Positions 1-7,315 of a stretch of 15,440 nt of DNA are shown here, one piece after another. The first letter of the stretch is position 1; each line of letters starts with the position of its first letter. The position numbers and the translations under genes were made by a program. The notes under the pieces are model-generated. The model did no database searches and was not told the origin of the DNA. It saw nothing but the letters and a program-made list of their open reading frames with translations. This DNA comes from Planctomycetota bacterium (GTDB lineage Bacteria > Planctomycetota > UBA1135 > UBA2386): positions 1 through 15,440 of the forward strand of contig CANGSN010000019.1 of NCBI GenBank assembly GCA_947455805.1. The letters are read 5' to 3'.

Positions 1-40
1 CGTCGATTCGAGAGGGCAAACTGCGCGACCGGGACCCACC

Positions 41-84
41 GTGGCCGGCGATTCTGGGAGAGAATCGCCGGCCACTCTTTTTTT
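41..84 (+). terminator. Intrinsic (rho-independent) terminator
   Basis: A perfect 15-bp inverted repeat, GTGGCCGGCGATTCT at 41-55 and its exact complement at 61-75, encloses a 5-base loop (GGGAG). It is followed at once by TCTTTTTTT (76-84). This is a textbook intrinsic terminator for plus-strand transcription. No in-frame stop lies in bases 1-40, so the gene it terminates must end to the left of the window. The reverse complement has no T-tract after the stem, so it is not expected to act on minus-strand transcripts. Confidence 0.93.
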
Positions 85-226
85 CAAGGCCCTGTCCCCA
101 AGGTGCCCCTCAGCGATCAGGCCGCGGGCCGACAGAACTTGGCGCACCGGGCTTGCGCGACCTCCTCGATGGTCGATCATCGCTCCGCTCCGCTCATGTT
201 GGGCCGTATCCAGCCTCCCCTAGCTG

Positions 227-556
227 ATGACCGACGCCGCGCGCACCGATTTCCTGCAAGCCGCAGAGCAGACCCTGAAGAACATCCAGGCGAGCCTCGA
301 CACGTTCGACCCCGATGAGCTGGAGGCGGACCTGGCCGGCGGTGTGCTCCGCATCACCTTTGCGGATCGGCGGAACTGCATCCTGAATCGTCAGTCCGCC
401 GCGAGCCAGATCTGGCTGGCCGAAGGAGCCTCCGCTTGGCACTTCGCCTTGGATCCGGACTCTCGTTCTTGGTCGGACACCAAAGGCCGGGGCGAACTGA
501 ACAAGATCCTTGCCGAGGTGCTCACCCGGCGCCTGGGCCGCCCCATCCGCCTGTAG
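227..556 (+). CDS. cyaY: Frataxin-like iron donor protein CyaY
   Basis: This 109-residue protein has the usual length and layout of bacterial frataxin. Its family is an iron-binding protein that modulates Fe-S cluster assembly on IscU/IscS in the cytoplasm. The N-terminal helix (about residues 5-34) is acidic, with E14, D25, D28, D30, E31, E33 and D35 forming the expected iron-binding ridge. A beta-sheet follows with the family signature NRQ (54-56) and QIW (61-63), then WHF (71-73) and W82 before the C-terminal helix (88-104). The start is well defined: an in-frame TAG lies at 221-223, six bases before the ATG, and no Shine-Dalgarno is visible. It converges with the histidine kinase gene with 15 bases between stops. 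No isc or suf gene is in view. CyaY is best known from Proteobacteria, so its presence is worth noting if the host is not proteobacterial. Confidence 0.88.
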   Translation: MTDAARTDFLQAAEQTLKNIQASLDTFDPDELEADLAGGVLRITFADRRNCILNRQSAASQIWLAEGASAWHFALDPDSRSWSDTKGRGELNKILAEVLTRRLGRPIRL

Positions 557-571
557 CTGCCAGGATACGAA

Positions 572-1924
572 CTAGGCGCTGGCCGACGCGCTCGGCAGCT
601 CGACGATCGGGAACCGGAGCCGGAACGTCGTGCCCAGCCCGACTTCGCTCTCGACCTGCACGAGGCCATTGCTGCTGCGTACGAATCGGTCGACGGCCGT
701 CAGGCCGAGACCCGTGCCTTGCCCAGGCGGCTTCGTCGTGAAGTAGGGGTCGAAGATGCGAGCCTGGACCTCTTTGCTCATCCCCGAACCGGTGTCCACG
801 ACTTCGATCCACGCCTGGTGACGATCCCGACCGCATCGCAAGGTGATCGCACCCTCGCCGACGATGGCCTGCCGTGCGTTGATCACCAGGTTCCACAGGG
901 TGTGCACCAGACCATGAGGATTGAGCAGGACCATCGTCGGCTCGGTCGGTGCCTCGCAAGTCATCTGCACGGAGCCGGGCAGGATCAAGCGCGCCTGCTG
1001 GTGGAACTGCCGCACCAGCTCCGCCACGTCGCAGGCAACGGAAGTGCCTTCGTCGGGGTGCGCCATGCGCATCAACTGGTCGAGGAGCGGACGAGTCTGC
1101 TGCAGCGCCTGCTCCATCAGGGCCAGCCGACGAACACGTTCGGCATCGTCCGCCATGCTGCACATGGTGATGTGGCCCATCAGGACCTGGAAGGTGTTTC
1201 GCAACTGATGGCACACCATCCCGGCCAGATCCCCGATCGTCTCGACGCGGAGCGCGTGCCGCAGCAGTTTCTCACGGTGGCGCAAGGCACGGCTGGACTC
1301 GAAGTTCTTGCGGCGCTGCGACTCCGCCGTGACGAGGGCCATGAAGACGAGACGATTGACGATCGCGCCCGCCAAAGCTGACGCCAGGGTGACGGCACAA
1401 AGGCTGGCGGCGTGCACCCACAACTGGGGCAACACGTCGGGGACCAGGATGTCGGCGACCTGCATCTGCGTCGCGAGCAGCAAGGCGCACACCGCGATCA
1501 TCGTCAGGGACAAACCCGGAATCACGCCGAGGCACGTCGTCGCTGCCAACGCCAGGACGGGATGGACGTACCACGCAGCGCTGAAGGAGCCACGGGGCCA
1601 GTTGGCGAGGATCGTCAGCGCATACCAGGCGACGAACATCATCGTGCCGGCGCGCTGCAGGCGCCGCGCTCGCCAGTCCATCCAGGCCAGCACGAAGAAC
1701 GGCGTCGCGACGAGCGCCGGCAGTGCTCCCGACCACGGCAGAGTTGGCGACCAGAGTCCGTCGTCAGCGAAGAGCAGACACGCGATTCCGAACGATGCGC
1801 AAGCGACAGCCTGTCCGAGCGAGGTCCACCGGATCAGGGACGAGAGGCTCGAGACGACTGGCAACCGAGTACTCGTGAGGAACCCGAACAGGGATTCCTC
1901 GCTCAGCTGGATCGGAACGCGCAC
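572..1924 (-). CDS. Multi-pass membrane sensor histidine kinase
   Basis: The 450-residue product has about six hydrophobic segments within residues 33-200 (roughly 33-53, 62-82, 92-109, 118-133, 137-153 and 172-198). It has no large extracytoplasmic domain and no PAS or HAMP domain, so it probably senses within the membrane. The cytoplasmic part is a kinase core. The phospho-acceptor region GMVCHQLRNTF has H239; the N box is NLVINARQAI (345-354); the G1 box is DTGSGM (377-382); the F box is FDPYFTTK (391-398); the G2 box is GTGLGL (403-408). All key residues are present, so it should be active. The arrangement is NtrB-like. The start is GTG with AGGA nine bases upstream. It is the last gene of a minus-strand run, 75 bases after the RluA-type gene. 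No canonical response regulator adjoins it; the nearest candidate partner is the degenerate receiver/AAA+ protein two genes upstream. Confidence 0.9.
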   Translation of the reverse strand: MRVPIQLSEESLFGFLTSTRLPVVSSLSSLIRWTSLGQAVACASFGIACLLFADDGLWSPTLPWSGALPALVATPFFVLAWMDWRARRLQRAGTMMFVAWYALTILANWPRGSFSAAWYVHPVLALAATTCLGVIPGLSLTMIAVCALLLATQMQVADILVPDVLPQLWVHAASLCAVTLASALAGAIVNRLVFMALVTAESQRRKNFESSRALRHREKLLRHALRVETIGDLAGMVCHQLRNTFQVLMGHITMCSMADDAERVRRLALMEQALQQTRPLLDQLMRMAHPDEGTSVACDVAELVRQFHQQARLILPGSVQMTCEAPTEPTMVLLNPHGLVHTLWNLVINARQAIVGEGAITLRCGRDRHQAWIEVVDTGSGMSKEVQARIFDPYFTTKPPGQGTGLGLTAVDRFVRSSNGLVQVESEVGLGTTFRLRFPIVELPSASASA

Positions 1925-1999
1925 GGCTCCGAATCCTAGTTGCGCACGCTCGACTTGTCAGCCGCCTGGAGCGATCCAAGCACCGATGGCAGCGGGCCT

Positions 2000-2647
2000 T
2001 CAGGGGGCCAGTTCCGGCTCCGTCGGCGCCACGGTCACCTCGATCGGACTGCCTGTGGCAGGGTGAACGAGACGCAGGCGCCACGAGTGCAACATGACCC
2101 TGGAGAACGACTCGCCGGCGCGCGGACGAAAGCCGTACTTGCGGTCACCGGCCAATGGACAACCCAGCGCGGCCATGTGTGCGCGTATCTGATTGCGCCT
2201 CCCGGTCTCCAATCGACAATGCACCAGACAGCACTTCTCGCGCCGCCCGAGGGTTACATAGTGCGTCACGGCTCGCTGGCCTCCGGAGCGAACCACGCGC
2301 ACCACTCCACCTGCATCGACGGCGAGCGGCCCGTCGATACGGCCAGCGGGCGGTGACGGTGCACTGCTGAGCAGCGCCAGGTAGTCCCGTTCGATGGTGT
2401 GCGCTCGGAACATGTCCTCCAGGGCCACCTTGGTCGCCTCGTCCAACGCGAACACCATGGCCCCAGTGGTCTCTTCGTCCAGCCGATGCACGGCGAAGAC
2501 ACGTTCGCCGAGCACACGGGCCACCAGATCCGTCATCGTCGGACCACTTCGCCCTGGCGCCGGGACCGCGAGCACGCCGGGCGGCTTGTCGACGATCACC
2601 AGTCCGGGTTCTCGGCGCAGGACAGTCGGTAGGACCTCGCGTGCCAT
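2000..2647 (-). CDS. RluA-family pseudouridine synthase
   Basis: This 215-residue protein belongs to the RluA/RsuA-type pseudouridine synthases, which isomerise uridine in rRNA or tRNA. The catalytic motif HRLDEETTG (residues 54-62) carries the essential aspartate D57. The N-terminal LVIVDKPPGVLAVP (16-29) is the usual first strand motif. Conserved late motifs are also visible: ETGRRNQIRAHM, ALGCPLAGDRKYG and the LHSWRLRLVHP region. There is no S4 RNA-binding domain, which places it near the small RluA/RluC-like forms such as YqcB/TruC rather than RluD. The target base cannot be deduced. The start is firm: AAGGAG lies six bases before the ATG, one of the strongest ribosome sites in the window. 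It lies 80 bases after the AAA+/Fis regulator and 75 bases before the histidine kinase, so it may share a transcript with both. Confidence 0.92.
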   Translation of the reverse strand: MAREVLPTVLRREPGLVIVDKPPGVLAVPAPGRSGPTMTDLVARVLGERVFAVHRLDEETTGAMVFALDEATKVALEDMFRAHTIERDYLALLSSAPSPPAGRIDGPLAVDAGGVVRVVRSGGQRAVTHYVTLGRREKCCLVHCRLETGRRNQIRAHMAALGCPLAGDRKYGFRPRAGESFSRVMLHSWRLRLVHPATGSPIEVTVAPTEPELAP

Positions 2648-2727
2648 CGAGGTCTCCTTACCGCTCGCGGGCCGGTCGGCGCGAGAGGGAATCGGGGCGC
2701 GCGCGAAAGCCCGCCCCGGCCCGATGC

Positions 2728-4014
2728 CTACTGCAGTCGCAGCCGGTACTGCTGGATCTTGCGGTAGAGGGTCGCGCGGCCGATGCCGAGCAACTGGGCC
2801 GCGCGGCGCACGTTCCCCTTGGTGGCGCGCAGCGCCCGCGTCAGCAGACTCTGCTCTTCTTCCTCGAACGGCCGGATCGAGTCCTCGGTCAACTCGGCGG
2901 CTGGCGTGTCCTCACGCGCGACCGTCGGCCCGACCGCGGGGCTGTTCGCCGCGATGGTGGGAATCAGGTGCTCCCGGTCGATGGTGCCGCCGCCGGCGCT
3001 GATGCGCGCCCGCTGCACGGTCGCTTCGAGCTGCGTCACGTTCCCGGGCCAAGCCATGCTCTCGAGCAGCATCAAGGCGGACGGCGTGAACGTGGTCGCC
3101 GTGGCGCCCTGAACCTGGACGCTGGCCTGCAGGATGTTCGCAGCGAGCGACGGGATGTCCTCGAGCCGCTCACGCAGCGCGGGAACGACGATGGGGAAGG
3201 CGTGCAATCGGTAGAGCAGATCCTCGCGGAACCCACCCTTCGCCACCATCTCGGGCAGGTGGGCCGAGGTCGTCACGACGATCCGCGGCGCCTGCTGCTT
3301 CGCGTTCCGTTCCTTCAGGTGCCGCACGAGCGACGCCTGCGACGCCTGCGGCAGCTCGTCCACGTCTTCGATCACCAGGGTCGTGCTTCGCGAGGCATCG
3401 ATCACGCGGGCCAGGTTCTCCGGCGTCAGCTCTGCGGCATCCGCCACCGCGATCGGCGCTCCGCCCCGGCGACTCTTGCAGTGGATGATGCGAGCCACGA
3501 GAGACTTACCAGAACCGACCGGCCCTTCGATCAACGTCGTCACGTCGCAGTCCGCGGCACGACTGAGCGTCCCCTGCAGACGACGCATCACCGGAGTGCT
3601 GCCGAGGAGGGCGCTGCCGGTGTGCAACCCGTCCATGAGACGTCTCGCATCGCGAAGTCGGCCCCTGACGTCCGCCAGTTCGAGGCAGAGAACGACGAAC
3701 GCTGGCAGGACCGATTCGATGGCACCGACGGCGATCGCGCCGAGCCCGTGGATCTGCTGCCCCGTCTCGTTCACGACCAACGACGGGAGCGCCGACTCAG
3801 GCCGTGAAGCAGCATGTCCTTCGTCACACAGGACGAGGTCGAAGGGTGCCTCGGCACCGACCCTGGCGAACTCGTCCCACGATTCGCAAGTTCGCAACTC
3901 GTGAGACAGCCGGCGAAAGAGCGTATCGAGCGTCGGATTTGCAGCCGACGCAATCCACGCAACCCTGGCCTTGTTCGCTACCGCAACCTGCTTGCCGATC
4001 AGTGCTGTGGTCAT
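2728..4014 (-). CDS. AAA+/Fis transcriptional regulator with degenerate receiver, lacking GAFTGA
   Basis: The 428-residue protein has the overall order of an NtrC-type enhancer-binding protein. Residues 14-110 resemble a receiver: the strand FDLVLCD with D64 is kept, but the acidic pair after strand 1 is replaced (WIASAANP, 20-27) and no conserved strand-5 lysine is visible. An AAA+ ATPase follows with Walker A GPVGSGKS (164-171), Walker B LVIEDVDE (213-220), arginine-finger region FREDLLYRL (262-270) and sensor II WPGNVTQLE (322-330). The C-terminus is a Fis-type helix-turn-helix (about 397-418, ending IGRATLYRKIQQY). The sigma-54-contacting GAFTGA loop, expected between the two Walker motifs, is missing; only about 42 residues separate them. 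It probably binds DNA and ATP but does not open sigma-54 complexes by the standard route. RluA- and kinase-encoding genes lie downstream. The ATG start has only a weak upstream purine run. Confidence 0.85.
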   Translation of the reverse strand: MTTALIGKQVAVANKARVAWIASAANPTLDTLFRRLSHELRTCESWDEFARVGAEAPFDLVLCDEGHAASRPESALPSLVVNETGQQIHGLGAIAVGAIESVLPAFVVLCLELADVRGRLRDARRLMDGLHTGSALLGSTPVMRRLQGTLSRAADCDVTTLIEGPVGSGKSLVARIIHCKSRRGGAPIAVADAAELTPENLARVIDASRSTTLVIEDVDELPQASQASLVRHLKERNAKQQAPRIVVTTSAHLPEMVAKGGFREDLLYRLHAFPIVVPALRERLEDIPSLAANILQASVQVQGATATTFTPSALMLLESMAWPGNVTQLEATVQRARISAGGGTIDREHLIPTIAANSPAVGPTVAREDTPAAELTEDSIRPFEEEEQSLLTRALRATKGNVRRAAQLLGIGRATLYRKIQQYRLRLQ

Positions 4015-4087
4015 GCCCGTTCCCGACCCAGGATCGGCATTCGGCCGGAACGCGGTGAAGGCTCCTTGACGGCAAGCCAGTGCTCCG

Positions 4088-4129
4088 GCGAGCGCGGTTG
4101 GCTCGCAACTGCGACCACATCGGCAGTTG
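4088..4129 (-). repeat. Two adjacent stem-loops in the leader of the AAA+/Fis regulator
   Basis: In the 201-base gap upstream of the AAA+/Fis gene, GCGAGC (4088-4093) pairs with GCTCGC (4101-4106) over a 7-base loop. CAACTGC (4106-4112) pairs with GCAGTTG (4123-4129) over a 10-base loop. The two hairpins abut and share base 4106. Neither has a T-tract, so they are not terminators. They may be leader structure or an operator. Six- and seven-base arms in GC-rich DNA can occur by chance. Confidence 0.35.
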
Positions 4130-4215
4130 GCCCACGATGAAGAGCCGTGACGCAGCCCACCTGGAATCGGCGACCAACCACATGCTCGCTGCGGCCTCGG
4201 GGCGACTCGGGTGCG

Positions 4216-4635
4216 TCAGGACTCGGTGAGCCGTCGCGCCAGCTCGTCGAAGTCGATCGCAGAAAGCTCGTCGCGGGTGATCGGCTCCATGCGCCGGAAC
4301 TTGCGATACTCGTCGATGCTGGTCAGTTCGACGTAGTCGCGAGCCGACATGGCGTTGCGAGATTCACCACGCACCGCCAACGACTTGCTGCCGCTCGCGC
4401 GATCGAGTGTCTGGCGAGCGCGTTGGCAGATCGACAGGGTGTTCTCGAGATTGCCGCGGATCTTGGTCAGACGATCCTCGTTGGCACCGGGTACCTCCAT
4501 GCTCTTGGTGATCTTTGCGATCGCCACCTCCAGCACTGCGATGAGGCAGTTGAGCTTCGTGGTCAATCGAGCGCGATACTCCGTAGAACTCAGGGCTTCC
4601 GGCAACTTGGGGGTGTCGTTCTTTTCGGCGTCCAT
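4216..4635 (-). CDS. Hypothetical small helical protein
   Basis: I do not recognise this 139-residue protein. It has no signal peptide and no membrane segment. It is charged and looks mostly helical: residues about 17-82 form a continuous amphipathic stretch, and the C-terminus (about 100-139) is rich in acidic and basic residues, with IDEYRKFRRM followed by DELSAIDFDELARRL. The chosen ATG at 4633-4635 has GAGGT five bases upstream. The reading frame stays open further up to 4770, but that extension is compositionally different and lacks a ribosome site, so I leave it out. The gene lies 201 bases before the AAA+/Fis regulator and about 310 bases after the RseB-like gene, all on the minus strand. 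It could be a cytoplasmic partner of either unit, but nothing in the sequence shows this. Confidence 0.6.
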   Translation of the reverse strand: MDAEKNDTPKLPEALSSTEYRARLTTKLNCLIAVLEVAIAKITKSMEVPGANEDRLTKIRGNLENTLSICQRARQTLDRASGSKSLAVRGESRNAMSARDYVELTSIDEYRKFRRMEPITRDELSAIDFDELARRLTES

Positions 4636-4945
4636 TCGTGACCTCAGCGGTTGATCGTCCACCCTCACAGCAGCCGACGTGCCAAGTGTCGAATGTCGGA
4701 ACGCTCCCGTGGCAACGCTCTTCCCCCCGACGGCGTTCGCAGCCCAGCACGAGGATCGTCGCGATCGCACGACGGGAACGTCGGCAGGTCTGGACGGCGT
4801 CGGAAAAAGCCGACGCCAGCCAGGCGACGCCGGAGAACGGGCCCGGACCGCCCGGCGGCAGCCGACGACCGCAACGGTCGGGCTCGACGGCGATGCCGGT
4901 GGCTCCGCTCCATTCCTCGGAGTTCCGTTCCCAACGAACGGAGAA
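4636..4945. other. 310-base intergenic region with stem-loops
   Basis: No convincing gene is present between the small hypothetical gene and the RseB-like gene. The region holds two inverted repeats. TCCGTTC (4924-4930) and GAACGGA (4936-4942) lie immediately after the RseB-like stop codon. GGCGTCGG (4796-4803) and CCGACGCC (4810-4817) flank a 6-base A-rich loop on the plus strand. Neither has a T-tract on the minus strand. The promoter of the small hypothetical gene should lie here, but I cannot identify clear hexamers. Confidence 0.5.
4796..4817 (-). repeat. 8-bp perfect stem-loop, intergenic
   Basis: GGCGTCGG (4796-4803) and CCGACGCC (4810-4817) form a perfect 8-bp stem. Read on the minus strand, the loop is CTTTTT. 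The T-run is in the loop rather than after the stem, so it is not a standard intrinsic terminator. It sits between the RseB-like gene and the small hypothetical gene and could stabilise a 3' end or block read-through. Confidence 0.45.
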
Positions 4946-6004
4946 CTACTGCGACAAGGCCTGCGCGTAGATCTGCTTCGCGAGATCGTCGAGCCGCTGC
5001 AGCGCCCCGCTGCCAGTCACTTCGAAGGCGACCCCGTCGTCCCAGAACATCAGGGCCGTCATCGCCTGGTCGCGATACCGGGCGATCGTGCTGCCCGCGT
5101 CGAGGGTGCCCGCTCCCGGCAGTCCGGCGAAGGGATCCAGGGATCCCGGCCTCTGCGTCACGAAGAACTGATCGATACCATCGGAGTAGCCGAGGACGAG
5201 CTTCTGCTGGCCGTTCCACGGATCGACCCGGACCTCGACCTTGTGCAGCGAATACTCGGCAACCGCATGGTTGGCCGGGTTCACGAGCCCGACCGGGTTG
5301 CCCAGCTGGGCGGCGGCCGAGCCGAACGTGGCGGCCTGAGACGACACCGTGACCAGGGGCAGCGACGCGGACGCCGAGAAGGTCACGACTTCCACTTCCG
5401 ACAAGACGCGAAGCTGCACGTCGAACTCGACGGCGTAGAGCACCAGCCCGGTGGCGCAATCCACGTCCAGCAGCCAGATCGACTTGTCCAGCTGGCTTGG
5501 AAACACCACCGTCCGTCGCGCACCGCGACCCGCGCGCACCGACGGTCCGATGTCGTGGAGCGTGTAGTTGGCCTGGGCCTTGGTCAGGTTGCGAACGTGG
5601 AAGCTCTGCTCGAAGTAGAGGTTTGCGAGCTTCGCGTAGGTCTGCTGCCACTTCTGGCTGACTGCAGAGCCGGGCAAGTGCCCGTCGACACCCAGGAAGG
5701 TGAGGGAATGAGCCTGCGCCTGCAGCGTCTGCGCATCCACGACCAAAAGTTCGCGGACCGCCACGACCACACCGGCAGCATCACGGAATCTACGAAGCTG
5801 CACGGTCGTTCGATCCGTCGACCGGTCGGCCGACTCGATCGAGCTGAAGGTCGGGATCTGCACGATCGAGGCCGAAGCCGACTTGACCTTCGGAGCCTGG
5901 GCAGTGGCCAAACCGACCGTCATCACGCAAGCCGCTACCCAGCCAACGAACGAGCTGGCAGCGCGCAATGGCGAGCACAGTCGGGTCAGATGGGAGACGA
6001 TCAT
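4946..6004 (-). CDS. Secreted RseB/LolA-like putative sigma-regulatory protein
   Basis: The product, 352 residues from the ATG at 6002-6004, begins with a signal peptide (about 1-36: basic start, hydrophobic core around VGWVAACVMTVGLA, then AQA), so it is exported. Three traits resemble periplasmic RseB/MucB, which binds the anti-sigma factor RseA: a strand pair WLLDVDCATGLVLYAVEFD (177-195), like the usual W-D-x-x-T-G-L-x-L pattern; a later YSDGIDQFFVTQ (273-284), like the C-terminal RseB segment; and a C-terminal GxxxLQRLDDLAKQI helix. Identity is by pattern only. Its position as third gene after sigma and anti-sigma, as in rpoE-rseA-rseB, supports the call. A GTG at 6050-6052, four bases past the anti-sigma stop, is an alternative start that adds 16 residues. 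Neither start has a clear ribosome site. It could also be an unrelated lineage-specific secreted protein. Confidence 0.62.
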   Translation of the reverse strand: MIVSHLTRLCSPLRAASSFVGWVAACVMTVGLATAQAPKVKSASASIVQIPTFSSIESADRSTDRTTVQLRRFRDAAGVVVAVRELLVVDAQTLQAQAHSLTFLGVDGHLPGSAVSQKWQQTYAKLANLYFEQSFHVRNLTKAQANYTLHDIGPSVRAGRGARRTVVFPSQLDKSIWLLDVDCATGLVLYAVEFDVQLRVLSEVEVVTFSASASLPLVTVSSQAATFGSAAAQLGNPVGLVNPANHAVAEYSLHKVEVRVDPWNGQQKLVLGYSDGIDQFFVTQRPGSLDPFAGLPGAGTLDAGSTIARYRDQAMTALMFWDDGVAFEVTGSGALQRLDDLAKQIYAQALSQ

Positions 6005-6056
6005 GGGATTGGACGAACGAGGGAAGTGGCGAGGAGACGAGGAAAGCGACACGCCG

Positions 6057-6692
6057 TCAATGGCCTGGGCCGTGCCGCAGGACGGTCATCTCCAAGGACG
6101 GCGGTGACGCCAGATCGGAGAACGTGATCGTTGGCAGGTGCTCGCCCGTGCCACGCACGACGAAGGTGATGACGACCGACGCCGCGACGATCGCCATGGC
6201 GAAGGGTAGTCGACGGAGGACCAGGTGCCGCGAGAGGAAGGTCTGCGCCTCGGCCCGCACCGACTGCCGGACACGTGCCCAGGTCACGTCCGACGGCATC
6301 GGAGGCTGCGAGAGGATCGCCTCGGCGGTCGACGACTCCAACAAGCTGGCCGGGTGCTCTGCGAGTTCGGAGGCTGGAGTCTGGATCCCGCGCCCGATCT
6401 CTGCGACCAGCGGCACCTGCTCCATCGTTTCGATGGCGCGCTCGTAGACGCCCTCGAGGAGATCAGCCGATGCCAGCTCCTGCGGCACGGCAGGACGCAG
6501 CCGGAGCATCGCGGCCAGGCGCTCCGCAGCGGCGACCCTCGTTCGGCACGAGGAGCAGTCGGCCAGGTGCGATCGTCCCGACTCGAGCGCTCCAACCAGT
6601 CGGTCGGCGAGGAACCGGTGGCAAGCCGATGGAACCGCGGGCGACAGCCCTCGTTGACCGTTCTCCCTTGCCCGATTCGGGTGACGACTCAT
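6057..6692 (-). CDS. Membrane anti-sigma factor with zinc-finger (ZAS) domain
   Basis: This 211-residue protein has the features of an ECF anti-sigma factor. The N-terminal cytoplasmic domain contains H42-xxx-C46-xx-C49 (RSHLADCSSC), the core of the zinc-binding anti-sigma motif, with C24 and H25 as likely further ligands. An alanine-rich linker (50-160) follows. One membrane helix (about 162-179, LPFAMAIVAASVVITFVV) is flanked by arginines on the inner side, leaving a short external tail of about 32 residues. The ATG overlaps the stop of the sigma gene by four bases (ATGA, 6689-6692), indicating translational coupling and near-equal synthesis. By family knowledge it holds the sigma factor at the membrane until it is cleaved or released. 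The external tail is short for a classical RseB-binding domain, which is a caution for the RseB call downstream. Confidence 0.87.
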   Translation of the reverse strand: MSRHPNRARENGQRGLSPAVPSACHRFLADRLVGALESGRSHLADCSSCRTRVAAAERLAAMLRLRPAVPQELASADLLEGVYERAIETMEQVPLVAEIGRGIQTPASELAEHPASLLESSTAEAILSQPPMPSDVTWARVRQSVRAEAQTFLSRHLVLRRLPFAMAIVAASVVITFVVRGTGEHLPTITFSDLASPPSLEMTVLRHGPGH

Positions 6693-7309
6693 CCGACTTC
6701 CTCCGCGGGAGGAATGGCCGCGCCGCCCAGGTCGAGCTGGGGAAAGCGAGTACGGACGACTTGTTCGAGAGCGAGGTGGGCGCGCGCCAAGCGCGATTTC
6801 ACAGTGCCCAACGACAACCCGAGCGTCGCGGCCAGTTCTTCGTAGGACATGTCTTCGAGGTAGCGGAGCGCCAGGATGGCCCGCAGTTTCGGGCTGAGGG
6901 CGTCGATGGCCGTCTGCACTTGTCCGGCCAGCTCCTTCGTTTCGGCGCGATCGACGGGCCCGGGTTGCTCGTCAGCGACTTCGAGGTCATCGCTCGACTC
7001 GACCCGCGAAGGATCGCGGCTGGCGATCTTGCGGCGATGATCGATGCTCGAGTTCACCACGATCCGGAACAGCCACGTACTGAACAGCGAACCACCGCGG
7101 AACGTGGTGAGCTTCCGGAAGACGAGCGCGAAGCTCTCTTGCACCACGTCGAGCGCATCCCCGGCATTGCCCAAAACCCGGAATGCGATCGCATAGACGC
7201 GTTCGCGGTAGCGCGAGAAGAGCTCCTCGAAGGCCGCCTCGAAGCGCTCGCTGCCAGGGTGCCGGCAGGCTTCGATCAGGTCGGCATCGGGATCACGGAG
7301 AAGCTCCAC
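6689..7309 (-). CDS. ECF-type RNA polymerase sigma factor (RpoE-like)
   Basis: The 206-residue protein contains sigma region 2 (about 26-95: FEELFSRYRERVY, then DVVQESFALVFRKL and FSTWLFRIVVN) and region 4 (about 132-183: LSPKLRAILALRYLEDMSYE and a helix-turn-helix LAATLGLSLGTVKSRLARA). There is no region 1 or 3, so it is a group 4 (ECF) sigma factor. The linker (98-130) is acidic. The last 20 residues extend past region 4. The GTG start (7307-7309) is the first usable codon before the family's N-terminus. Immediately upstream is a GGAACC-N17-GTCACA promoter of the kind ECF factors use for themselves. The next gene is its anti-sigma factor with an ATGA overlap. Together with the RseB-like gene this suggests an envelope-stress response. 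Confidence 0.93.
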   Translation of the reverse strand: MELLRDPDADLIEACRHPGSERFEAAFEELFSRYRERVYAIAFRVLGNAGDALDVVQESFALVFRKLTTFRGGSLFSTWLFRIVVNSSIDHRRKIASRDPSRVESSDDLEVADEQPGPVDRAETKELAGQVQTAIDALSPKLRAILALRYLEDMSYEELAATLGLSLGTVKSRLARAHLALEQVVRTRFPQLDLGGAAIPPAEEVG

Positions 7310-7315
7310 GAGCGT

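Noticed and set aside
2641..3807. A 388-codon plus-strand open frame
   Set aside because: It is antisense to the AAA+/Fis regulator with clear Walker motifs.
4636..4770. N-terminal extension of the small hypothetical protein
   Set aside because: The frame is open, but there is no ribosome site and the composition changes; the internal ATG at 4633-4635 has GAGGT at good spacing.
4679..6127. A 482-codon plus-strand open frame
   Set aside because: It is opposite the RseB-like gene, which has a proper signal peptide. The plus-strand product is rich in Arg/His/Gly with no recognisable domain.
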